A stretch of DNA of 64,000 nt from Chloranthus sessilifolius. Its lineage: Eukaryota > Streptophyta > Magnoliopsida > Chloranthales > Chloranthaceae. Both the position numbers and the translations under genes were made by a program. Under the pieces are notes generated by a model, which had not been told where the DNA came from, did no database searches, and saw only the letters and a list, made by a program, of their open reading frames with translations. Shown one piece after another: positions 9,901 through 22,363 of the stretch. Location: positions 18,477,366 to 18,541,365 of the forward strand of contig CM037587.1 of the NCBI GenBank assembly GCA_021018995.1. The letters are read 5' to 3'. Positions within the stretch are counted from its first letter, which is position 1; every line of letters starts with the position of its first letter.

Positions 9901-12900
9901 TTATACCACGGGACATCACTATAGGGTTCTCAATAATCGACCATGCTGATTTGAAGGAGAAATCACCAGTAATACTAGGCTCCCAAATCCATCTGTCATC
10001 CTCATTGGAGCAAGGAAGCGGAATATTTAAGATCTCATTACAAGCCTCTTGCGTACGATTTAGTAGAAGGAATGGGAAGATTCCAATGGTTATTTGCAAT
10101 AACGTCTTGTACAGAAGTATCTTCATTAAGACTAGCTTGAGCAATTAATCTTCTATAGTATCTGGGGATCACAGTCTAACATCAGCCCAAGGGTCAAACC
10201 AAAAGTTTGTACGAGAGCCATTCCCCAACCGAACCTTTGCATTGCTATGAACTATCTCTCTAGCTGATATGATACCCCTCCAAGCCCAAGAAGTATCAAT
10301 AAGCATAGTGCAAGTCCAAATATTTCGCTGACCAATATATTTACATCTTAGTAACGATAATCCAAAAGAGTTTGGTCATAGCTGCCAAATTCCAGTCAGC
10401 CAATCTTCTAATCCCCAATCCTCCTTCAATTATAGGTTTGCAGACATGATTCCGGCTAATGGGATGCATAGACTGTCCCAGAGAAGGACCCCTCCAAAGA
10501 AATTTGCAAAATATATTTTCAATCACCTTGACCGTTTTCTTTGACAGTAGGAATGCCCCACTCCAATAGATTTGGAAGCATACTCATAATAGTGGAAATA
10601 ATTACCAATCTGCCAGCATAAGATAAAAAATGCACTTTCCAACTTTTCAGCCTATCTCTTATCCTTTGGATAAGAGGTAAACAAAGATTGTGTCATTCTA
10701 GCTGCAAAAAGAGGAATTCCAAGATATCTGATGGGAAGAGACTCCTTATTAAAATTAAAAACCGGTAAAATCTCATTAGCAGAGTAGCAAGCCAATCCAA
10801 AAATCAATGAACTCGTGCTCTCCTGGGCCATGAGCCCAGACAAGTCATGAAATAGATCGAGAGTTCTTCGAATCTCCTTAGCAGAATTAACATCATCTTC
10901 AGGAAACAAACACAAGTGATCATCTGCGAACATAAGATGAGAAATAGTACGTCCACCTAATAAGGAAGGAATAGCTATCTTTCCTTCATCAACTTTCTGC
11001 TCCAAAATGGAAGAGGAGGACTCTAATACAAGGGTAAAAAGAAGGGGCGATAATGGCTCCCCTTTCCATTTATCAAAATGAAATAAGTAGGAGAAGTGAT
11101 GCATTCCTTCACCCAGGCAATCCAAGTAGCATCAAACCCAACTTGCAACAAAATATTAAGCAGGAAATCCTAACGAACCCTGTCATACACTTTTCGAATA
11201 TCGAGCTTGGCACACAAAGCTTTAAGTCCACTCTTCAAGTTGAATTTTCTAACCAATTGATGTGCCAAAAGGATATTTTCGGTGATCTTGCTCCCTTTTA
11301 CAAACGCGGATTGATTGTGGCTAATAATCTTAGGTAACACCACATTTAGTCTACTTGAGAGATTTTAGTAATTACCTTATACACCTAGTTGCGTGAGGCA
11401 GTATGTGACGGGGCCAATACTCGAGCTTACAGCATGGTGCGTGTGGCACGACATGTAGTGCCAGGAGGGCACGCAACATGGGGCCATGTTGGCCCGGCGT
11501 CGTGATCGCGATGCGAGGACGCGACACGGTCGCATGAGGGTATGACGCGGAGCGTCACGGTCGCAACACGGATGCGATATAGCCAAGGTGGGCTAGCGAT
11601 GCATGAGGCGTTGCGGTATGTCAAACCAAAGGGTTTGAGGTTTTCCTGCCATTCTGACTGAATGACTATTTTACCCTTATATAGGGGAAGAGAGCTAGAG
11701 AGCTATTCCCCCGCACACGGGGCCTTGCGTTGCCAGAGGGGGCGCAAGTGTCTCCTAGGTCTGAAAGGGTGGGCCTAGGACATCGACGCAGTGATGCCGT
11801 GTAAAACCCGGGTGAGGTTGAAGTATGGCCCCGGACTACGCGTCGCGGTGCATACGGCTGGGCAACCTCGCGAGGAGAACACCAGGGCGCTGCGTGGGAC
11901 TCAGTTGAGCACGATAGCATATGGGCTAAGGATGAACGTGTGCTAGTAATTCGGAACGTACACGAAGGCAAGCTGCGTGGGACTCAATCTTGGGAAAGAG
12001 CGAGGTACTAGTGCAAAGGCATGTGGTGAAGCTTGAGCGCCAAGTTAGCGCAATTGTAGATTGACGGTCGTGAAGAGACACAATGAGTGAATGGTAGGTC
12101 AGGAAATGAGGCAACCATGTTGGGGAGTTCCCCCTCTAGGGCGGTGGTATCGAGCCGATGTGCGATGGGTTGGCTTTGCACGTGGTAGTGAAGTACCGCT
12201 ACGGTTGAAAGTGGCGTCGAAGGATGCTCCATGACAGCTTGGTATCGTCGGTAACGACCTAGCGTGCGTTAGGTGCCGCACGGGACTGAGGTTGCGGAAG
12301 TGCGACCCCGTGACATTTTGGTATCAGAGCCAAGTTCGATTCAGAAGCGATGATGCTATGAGCAAATTGGTGCGGAGGCACGCGATGTGGTGTCAAGAGG
12401 GCACGCGACATCCTTGAACAACTGGTGCAGAGACACGTGATATGGTGTCAAGTTGACACGCGACATCCCTAAGCTAGTTAACAGGTGAGGGCCTTGTGAC
12501 AGCAGAACCAAGTTGACCCGACCGGGGTGACAGTGGGGAGCTAGTGGGAAGGTGTGGACCTAAGAACTAGAAATGTGTTGCTAACAAGCTGGGAGGAGTT
12601 GGCGGGGTCAGTTCACTGCGATCATGCGTCAACGAATTCGTTGACATTTTATGGAGTGGTGGAGGATGTGATGGGGCCAATACTCGAGTTTGCAGCATGG
12701 TGAGTGTGGCACGACATATGGTGCCAGGAGGGCACGCGACATGGGGCGTGGTCGCATCAGTGAGGACGCGACGATTACGGTATGACGCGAGCGTCCGCAT
12801 GCGTGACACGGACGCGACATAGCCAAGGTGGGCTAGCAATGCATGAGGCGTTGTGGTATGTCAAACCAAGGGGTTTGAGGTTCTCCTGTCATTCTTGTTG

Positions 12901-15900
12901 AATGACTGTTTTACCCTTATATAGTGGAAGGGAGCTAGAGAGCTATTCCCCCGCACACGGGGCCTTGCGTTGCCAGACGGGGCTCCTTTGGAGGGCGGAA
13001 AACTACCATCTTCCGAAGACAATCTACACTTGCGTGGTAAGCAGATAGCCAGTCCATTCCCAAAATGATGTCGAATCCCTTCATATCCAACAAAATCAAA
13101 TCTGCCCATGTCTCATGATCATCTACTGCCACTACCACTGATTCACACATAGTGAGTGCATTCACTGCACTACCCATGGGAATTGACACTGTCAAAATAA
13201 AATCTAGTTGTTCTGGAGTGGCACTCAATTCCTTCGTAAATTGAGGCCGTACGAAAGAATGCGTGGAGCCTGGGTCTATCAGGGCTCGTGCCCTATGGAA
13301 GCAAATGTCGCAACTCCTATACAGTTTCAGCTCACCTATACACCAATTTTAACATTACTTTAAATGTTTTAGATGTGTAGGCTTATGTGTACTATTATAA
13401 TCAAAATTAATCAAATAAATTTTATATTTTCAAATTTTCCAGTTCATCATATTAAACAACACCATATCTCTTGAATTCTAATCATACCTTGAATGACATC
13501 ATTCGATGTCAGAGCATCGGTAGCGGTGACGGCATAAGCTCGGCCGTGAACCACTGGTCGAGATGATCTCTGTGTAGATACGGATCCTGACCGCTCCTTG
13601 CTCTCCTCAGGGCAGTTCCTAACCAAGTGGCCCATCTTGCCACACCTGAAGCATGCCCCTGTCTCTCTCCTACAGTCCTCTGTCTTGTGTGGTTTCCCAC
13701 ACTGTGCACATATCGCGGCTGGAGTGAAGGATGAGACTCTTGAAGGTCCCTGAGTCACTGAGGCCCCGCTACCAGAAGATCCAGATGGTCGAAATGATCT
13801 GGAAGATGTAGGCGCTGCCGCTCTCTGATATGAACTCGGACCCGAATAAATCGTCGGTCGAGAGTGCGTAGGGTATCTAGGAGGTTTGGAAAATCTAGCC
13901 CTCTTGTTCTGCTCTGTGTCCTGAGATTGCCCTTGGAATGGTCTCTCTCTCGCCTGCTTGTCCCTCCAAGAGAATTGTTTCTGGTTCTCCTCTTCAGCTA
14001 TGAGAGCCTTGGCCATGACTCCCTCATAAGTCTCCATTTCCCATATGGCGACGTCTTTCTGTAAATTTTGTCTCAGGCCAAGTTGAAATTTCCTTGCTCT
14101 CATCAACTCCCTGGCTACATGCTGGGGTGCAAACCTAGCCAATCTATCAAACTCCGCTCCATAGTCCCTTACCGACATGGCGCCTTGCTTCAACTCTATG
14201 AATTTCACTTCCCACTGATGCCTCAATTTTCGAAAAGTATTTGTGATAAAATACCTCCGTAAACTCCTCCCATGTCCAAGGAGTGTGAGGAAACTCCCTC
14301 TGTCTATTTTGTGACATCGACTTCCACCAAGGTCCGGCGTCACCATCCAATTTGAAAGTGGCCCAACGCACTTTCTCCACATCACTACACTGTAGTACTT
14401 CAAAGAGCTTTTCCATCTCTTCCATCCACCCTTCTGCCTCTATGGGATCCGTTTGACCCGAGAAGTTAGGAGGCCTCATTCTCCTAAACTCCGCAAATCC
14501 ACTAGGCTGATGGGGTGGTCTAGCTGCCTGTTGAGCCAAAGCAGCTATCTGTTGAGCGACGTTGGCAGCTAATGCTTCCAACGCCTGCTCCATCCTTTCT
14601 TCACTTCTTCTTCTACCTCCTCTTGGTCCCACTGGAACCGCATTTGTATGTGAGAGGAATTCCAAGCCCCTCAACGTGCCAATGACCTCGGGCACATCCC
14701 TCAGAGGAATCTCTCTCTGACCCGTTCTACCTCCACTATGGCTACCTCTAAACTTAGGGCCCATACTGGTCTGTCATTGTGAAAACAACAGCATTGATCA
14801 GTACACAGATTGTGAAAACAATCCTACCTAAACCCGTAGTTCAACCTAAGTATAGGCTTTGATACCAACTGTAACAGCCCGAATTTTTACACCCAGAAAT
14901 CCGTGCCATTAGGATCATACTCTGGATGATCCCCGGGATAAATCATAAGTGTCTGCTCGTATAGCGGAAGCCAAGCAGACACTATCCAGCAGTGGTAGAT
15001 CGAGTCAGTCATCTATGAATGCATTTAATCATAAAGAACAATAATGATAAAATAATTAATTCTATATAAATCAAAAGAATACACATTCTCAAAAAGGAAC
15101 TAAGAAGAACCATTGGTGATGGACATCCATCACCCAAACAATGGTTCCCGATAGTGGTTTCGAATAGAATGCATAAATAATACAATAAGTAATTCTACTA
15201 AAAATATATACAAAAGTGGCCACCAGGCACACAATAATCCAAAAGATTAAAATACAGGACATCGGACTCAAGTACCCAGGCTACGGATAGAACTCGTCCG
15301 CCTGAATGCCTGTCTCCTCGTCCTCGGCCTCAGCCTCTGGGTCACTCTCTGTGCCGAGAGCTACAGCCTCAGAACTTAAAATTGATTTAGAAAGCAGGGT
15401 GAGCTACATCATAGCTCAATAGAAGAATTCCAATTAAACGAATTGAATATGCAGATCATGCTATCTTATAATAGAAATCAAATCAGGAACGTATAATCAT
15501 GACGAATTAACTAAGAGCTGAGGTTTTATGCAAGAAATCAAATGTTATGCAAGTATATTATTAGAGAACTTAAATTGTGTGTATTTAACTTAAGAAACTC
15601 CCGTGACTATATAGCACGGAGTAAACAGGAATGTTCGATAGGAAACCCCAACCAATCGTCGTTCACATGAACAATTTTGAAAGTACAACAATGCCTCATC
15701 TATGGAGTGCAATTGTGCCGAGGATTAAAAGCAGGTGCACAAGTGTGCCAGGCATCGGATATACCACCGGGTCGGTGGGGATCATCTGGTTTAAATCATC
15801 AAATCACATACATATATACCTCCACGGATCGATAGCGTAAATCGAAGGTGTTTGAATCGAATCAGAGGCAATCAAAATAGCAGGAATCATGATATGCATA

Positions 15901-18900
15901 CATGCTTGGTAAAAACAGAAATCAGGGTATAGATATGAAATAAACATGGAATCATTAACAAAAGAAGTTTAAGTTGGTTTTCTCCTACCTCAGGTCAATT
16001 TATCTTCTAAGCAAATCTAAAGTCTTTTCAATGTGTCAGGGTTTGATCCTAGACTATAAACATAGTACTTTAAGTGTTAGGGATGTCAGAAAGTTAACCG
16101 GCACAATGTCCGGTGGTGTTTAACCCATAAAACTAAAACAGAACAAAACAGGGGTGATTGATCGATCAATACCTCTTGTTGATCGATCAATAACCCCATT
16201 GATCGATCAACACCCTCTTAGATCTCTTTCTGTAACAAGCCAATTGATCGATCAATACACCTTATTGATCGATCACCTATCATCATTGATCGATCAATAC
16301 ACTCATTGATCGATCAATAACCTCTCTTCTATTCACTTTTAACACAGCTTAAATTGATCGATCACCACTTTGTTTGATCGATCAATGCCTCCTATTGATC
16401 GATCAATGCCCTCATTGATCGATCACTAACCCATTTTGAAAAATTCCCACCTTCTGTTCACATTAACTGTCTATACAGATTGATCGATCAATGCCTTCAT
16501 TGATCGATCAACACCCTACAGTGATCGATCAATACCTTTGTTGATCGATCACCAACTGTCATTGATCGATCACTCTCTTGTTGATCGATCAATACCCAGG
16601 ATTGATCGATCAATGCCCAAATTGATCGATCAATGCCCTTCGGGCATTGAACTTCCAGAATTTAGGGGCTTCTGTTCCCCTTTCTGTTTTATACAGATTG
16701 ATCGATTAATGGTCTTCATTGATCGATCACCACTTATCATTGATCGAACAATGCCCTTATTGATCCATCAATAATGACAGGAACTCTGTCATTAATGGAG
16801 TTCATCTCCAAACCCTATTTTCTTATTTTTCATTAATGGTTCTCAACAACCATTAACACAACATCAATGTACATACTTGGGCTTCTCATTTGCCCCTATT
16901 TAAACATACAGACTCACCTTTGTTTGGGCCCTCTCAGGGTTTCGGCAAATCAATCTGGATGAGGGTTTCGGATCTAGCTCTCGGAGTTCATCACCGATCC
17001 GAGTCCGACGAGCAATCGTTTAGCTCCGGTTCCGCATGCATAGACTTCACACATACTTAGACCATACCTAAGCTCATCTCATTGAACTCTACCTACCCAA
17101 GCTTAGGAAACTCATCATCTCAATCTTGCTAACCCTGTTTTTCTCCAAGAACCCTCTTGAAAACCCACCTAGCTACAGGTTCTTTACCTACTGGAGCAAC
17201 TAGGGCAAGGGGAAGAAGAAGAAGAAGAAGGGGATCTCTCTCTAAGTCTCCCTTCCTTCTCCTATAAGTTACTAAACAGATATTTCTGTTTGCCCCTAGT
17301 TTATGTTTCGGTGTGGAGCACGAACACGGTTGCTACGACGCATCGTGTCACATTGGCCCTTTACACAACTCGGACTTAAACGAAAACGCACGTGTGAACT
17401 CATCGAATCACAGTGCAACTTTGTCTTAACTAATATTAATTCCAAAGTTTTAAGTTAGCCTCGATTTCTGTGCCGAGCACGTAGATCGAAATAGTCAGGT
17501 TCGTGTTCTAGATTTCAGGGTCGTTACAGATGCCGTGTGGAACCCGAGTGAGGTTGAAGTATGGCCCCGGACTACGCGTCGCGGTACATACGGCTGGGCA
17601 ACCTCGCGAGAAGAACACCAGGGCGCTGCGTGGGACTCAGTTGAGCACGATAGCATGTGTGCTAAGGATGAACGTGTGCTAGTAATTCGGAACGTACAAG
17701 AAGGCAAGCTGCGTGGGACTTAGTTGGGCACGCGAGCGTGAGGCACAAGGCTGTGGGCTTGGTTCGGTAGGCGAGCGAGGTACTAGTGCAGTGCACAGGG
17801 TGAAGCTTGAGCAGGCCAAGTTAGCGCAGCTGTGCAGATTGGCGTGTCGTAAAGGACATGATGAGCTGAATGGTAGGCCGTGAAATAGAGGCAACCATGT
17901 TGGGGGAGTTCCCGTCCTCTAAGCGGGTGGTATCAGAGCTGATGTGTAGATGGCACCGCTGGGTTGAAAGCGTTGTCAAGGACGCCTCGCGGCAGCTTGG
18001 TATGGGTAGGCTGACCTAGGGAAGCGTGCGTTAGGTGCCGCACGGGACTGAGGTTGCGGAAGTGCGATCCCGTGACAAGTAGGTCTAAACTTATCTATGG
18101 TGTTAGCATCCTTTTCCTTAGGAATAAGCCTAATGAAAGTCGAATTGATGAATTTATAAAGCAACTTCTTTTTCCTGAAAAAATTACTTACAGCCCTTGA
18201 GAAGTCATCTTGAATGATATCCCAATAAATTATGAAGAATTCAGCTGGGAATCCATCTGGGCCAGGAGCCTTGCCAGTAGGAGAGTCAAAAATTGCCTTT
18301 TTGATCTTCTCCGAAGTGACTGGAAGAGAAACCCTGCTGGCCTCCTCTGGGAATAACTTTCTTTTAAAGGGAATAAGTTGAACATCAGCAAAGCTAGAAG
18401 GAGAATAGATAAGTTTATAGTGACTGACTGCGAAATCTCCAATCTGCTTAGGATCAAAAAATTTATTACCATTACCGTCCACCTATTCAATAAGATTGTT
18501 AGTTTTAATACGGACACTAACAGCAGCATGATAATATCTTGTATTCCGATCCCCATCATTAATTCGAAGATGCCTTGCTTTATGAAAGTAAAACGCTTCT
18601 TCAGTGATTAGCTCCCTATTAAGATCAACTAGATCCTTCCTTTCATCTGCGTCCAAAGCCAAATTTCAAGGGTAATGTTGTATCGTCTTTTGAATATTCG
18701 AAACCATGGCTTTGGCATCTCCCACTCGGACATGAATAGACCCAAACTCATTATCATTCCATGATCGGATTGTAGTTTTAACATTTTCTTCAGCTTCTGT
18801 TGGAGGATGAACATTTCAGTCCCCTCCATAGCATCATTCCAGGCATTCTGAATAATATCACCAAAAACAGGCTGGGAGCACCAAACATTAAAAAAATTTA

Positions 18901-21900
18901 AAGGTTTTGGGCCAGATGGAAATCGCCCATGAAATTTAATAATAAGAGGTGAATGATCAAAGATTCCTGTAGGTAGATAATCAACAAACACATTTGGAAG
19001 ATCTCTATTCCATAGTCCATTTCTCAATGCTCTATCCAAGCAACATAGAATACGACGAGGCCCAACAGACGTTCCAAGATCCACAATTCATCTAGACGCG
19101 AGTTGGTGTTGCCTGACCCAGCTTTGGGTCTCTTTCCTTTACCATTATGTTGGTATTATTGTTTCTCTTGGATTTGTTTGAAGCTTTATCTCAATAATCC
19201 ATAATCATAGAAATATAAGCCACCTTAATTATGCTATTCTCGAGAAAGAGAGTTTCAAACTGATTTCATGATGAGGAAATCACATCCTCATTTCCAATTT
19301 CAGTTTCCAAAATTTTGAATTCCTTTTTCTGGTGGTAACTTCTTGCCAACCGGACTCATCTTCTGTATTCTCCGTCCTATTTTCCATAATTTGAGGAGAA
19401 TCTTACAGCTCCTTATTCCAAGGAGGATTGTTTGCCGCTGGTTGAGGTTCAGGATTTTGATCACTTTGACGAACGACCCTGTCACTAGTCTCTTCATTTA
19501 TTTGATGATTTTCACGAATCTCTATGTTATTGAGATCCGCATTTCCAGTTGAGACAACCGGACTCTTCAGGAGCCACCTTCTTTGGCCGCCAAACCTTTC
19601 TTTGCTCCTCCGAAACAGAGTTAATTGTATTCTTTTTAGTGTAATCAGCATGAAGCAAAGATTTGCATGTGGGACATGCAGGAGGTCTCCATTCATATTC
19701 GATAGGCTGAATATGAGTAGTTCCATCTGAAAGTTCAATCTCCATAAAGTTCGGCAAAGAGGACCCAATTTCAACTTCCACACAAATTCGGGCAAAGCGC
19801 AAGTCTCGATTTCATCGACTTTTGTTTATCCACCCTCAGAGGATTACCAATTTGGCTGCCAATACGTTGAGACTAACATATGAGAGGGAGGCCAGGCAGT
19901 CTAACCCAAACTGGCAACGAAGAAAAATTTTCCTTCTTCACAGGAAGCGTTGGCTCCCATTTCTTAAGAATTAAGGGATTCCCTCTAATGAACCAAAGAC
20001 CAGCTTCTAGAATAAATTTCCAATCTTCCTCGAGGCTAAAATCAAACAGAAAAATTCCATCAGCCATTGCTAAGACTTCCACCGTGCCTTTAATCTTCCA
20101 CATACGCGTTACGGCAGCCTTAACACCTTGAAAAAAGGCTCCACAGAAGCAGCCTTAGTGAAAAGAGAGCTCCATTTGACGGTCGAAACAGATCCCTCCA
20201 TGATAAAAACAAACACAGAACCCCACCCTCGCCGATATAGGGTTCAGAACAACATAGCCCCTCACAATCACCCAAACTTCCTATGAATTACCGAGAAACG
20301 GATGATCCACTGGAGCCTTTCCCTTACAAAGTTAGGGGGGGAATCCCCCAAGGTCCCTGCCAGTTTCCAGCCCCAAAGCCACCCTAAACAACCCTAGAAT
20401 TCAAGGATGAAGACGACACGATTTTTAAGGGTCTAGAGCAAACTCCTTTCTCTGACTCTCACGATATCTCCTTTTTCTTCCCAATCTTCCACACAATAGA
20501 TCTTGCGATCACGAGCCTACCATAAGACGATCACATGTTGATTACACACCACACACATCTCAAAAGTGAATGTGATCACAGTGTACCATCAAGCATGGTT
20601 CACACTCACGCTTTGGGATGTGTGTCACATGGAATAAACTTCTAACCGTCTTATGGTAGGCCCAAATCTCAAGATATATTATAGGGATGATTGGGATGAA
20701 GAATGATCTCCGTCATTTGATTAAAAGTTATCAGGAATTTTTACATTACTTTAATGAGGTGGCTGTATAATAAAGAGGTGTGGAAGTAACACCACCCAAA
20801 AATAATTTAGTGTCCAACTGGTTTAACATAGGAGAATTATAATGAGTGGACCTCAAACATCAAACAAACAAGGGATTGCTTATATGGAGGGATGCAAGTG
20901 GATGGCCCGACTTGGTTTTCTGGGACCCGTAAGTAGTCCATTGAATGGTCTGCTATTTTCAGTCTGTCATTTACCAGTGTCTGTTTAACCTACTATCAAG
21001 ATGAGCTGGCATTAAGGATCAACCGCCCTTAGTGCTGAACTGTTCACTAAGGGCAGTGCAAGGGTTAATTTCCCTCCTCAAAATTGGTCAAACATGGGAG
21101 ATGCACAAATATTTATAATTGCCAAAAGTATAAAATTCTATTTTCGACCTTTCACTGTTTAGAACTTGTAAAATATTTGTGCATTTCCTTAGGTTGGAGC
21201 AGCTTGGCAATGGAGATTGAACCATTCACAGGCATCTAATTAGTCCTAAAAGGCTTAAAACAACGACTAACCTTGTTTTTATACGTTGAGAACTATATTT
21301 TCTACACCACCTTACGTTACACTCACCCCACTTAGACAAAGAAAAATCAATTGACTATTTTGAATCATACGATGGAGGTCCTTTTTCGTCCAATCTTTCA
21401 TAAAAAAGTGAACATAAATCACATTTAATGTTAAATACTAGTTGTGATCATGTTCACATTTTTGCATGTATTCCATGTTGAAGCAACATTTAATCGTCTG
21501 ATGATAAGCTAATGTTTCAAGATTTATAAGACAAAAAATTACCTCAATTGTCAGATTCAAAGTAATCAATTATTTTTCCTTTGCTTAAGTGAGGTGGGTG
21601 TAACATAAGCTGGTGTGGTAGTCACTCCAGCAAAAATTATTTTGGGACGCGGGAAAGAACTCTGGACTTTTCTAGTCTACCTTATATACAAATATACTTT
21701 TAGGTGTCATGCGGACGTGTTTATGATCAATTGAAAACCATTAAATAAAAATAAAAAATAGAAAAATTTGACTATCTTGAGATTAGTGGTGGTCAATGAT
21801 TTAAAAAAATGAACCGAAAAATGTTTCTTTGTTTCCCAATTTATTTTGATCACATTGGCTCTTACTGAGTTTTATTTTTATTTTTAAAAATTTCTACCAA

Positions 21901-22298
21901 GGCCTCTTAGATAGGGGTGAATCCCTCTAAGGGGTGGGGGGACATAAAGAGTGTGGGGATGAAGCCCCAATTTAACTCTTCAATTTATATAAGATATACT
22001 TCTTATACATCACTCATTGTTGGCCCCAAGGGAACAAACTTGGTATCAGTATCGGGTATCAGTCCTTGGAGGACCGATATGAATCGGCTAATACCGATAC
22101 GGATCGGCCAATTCAAAAGAAAAAAAATTATTTTTAAATTTAAAATACAGGTAGTGGCCGATACAAATATGGATTGGCCAATTTAAAAATTAAAAACTTA
22201 CAAATATAGGTATTAGCCGATACCGGATACCTATCAGCTGATACCGACTTGGTTACTCGATACGTATAGGCACCGATACTTATCGGTTTGCTGAAAAA

Positions 22299-22363
<65 letters not shown>

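Larger units (their letters stand above)
12979..17528 (-). mobile_element. Truncated Del/Tekay Ty3/gypsy copy, minus strand
   Basis: Its 5' LTR is 14870-17528 (2659 bases; reads TGTAACGACCC to CTGTTACA on the minus strand). It is followed leftward by a primer-binding site TGGTATCAAAGCC, gag (about 13447-14764) and protease (about 12982-13228). The rest of pol and the 3' LTR are absent. The junction removed about 55 bases of the host LTR. Gag and protease closely resemble the plus-strand copy at 47764-49615. The copy is a broken fossil. Confidence 0.85.
11404..18077 (+). mobile_element. Short non-coding LTR element nested in the LINE
   Basis: The first LTR is 11404-12315 (912 bases, TGTGAC start, GTGACA end). 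A primer-binding site TGGTATCAGAGC follows at 12319-12330, then only 351 bases of non-coding interior, a purine tract at 12653-12666 and the second LTR. The second LTR is split into 12667-12978 and 17529-18077 by a Del/Tekay fragment. The flanks are CAGTA (left) and AAGTA (right), and the LINE reverse transcriptase reads on across them. LTRs differ by roughly 6-9 percent in stretches compared by eye. It has no genes of its own, so it would have depended on another element's proteins. Lineage not assigned. Confidence 0.8.
8358..20480 (-). mobile_element. Plant L1-type LINE, interrupted and 5'-eroded
   Basis: The element runs right to left. Its 3' end is marked by the T run near 8359-8370 (a poly-A tail on the minus strand). 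ORF1 begins at 20201. Removing the LTR element at 11404-18077 and the CACTA/MITE block near 8857-9343 leaves about 4.9 kb, short of a complete plant L1. The missing part is mainly the N-terminal half of the endonuclease, because only about 200 bases separate the ORF1 remains from the C-terminal endonuclease piece. Frameshifts and stops are frequent, so the element is inactive. It must predate the LTR insertion in its reverse transcriptase. Confidence 0.85.

Noticed and set aside
11377-12839. Several 60-100 codon minus-strand frames rich in Arg/Pro/Ser
   Set aside because: They fall in the GC-rich LTRs of the short non-coding LTR element and appear in both LTR copies.
16156-16735. CRISPR-like array of a repeated palindrome with unique spacers
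   Set aside because: The context is a plant LTR, the repeat is only 10-14 bases, spacer lengths vary widely and there are no cas genes. It is an LTR feature.
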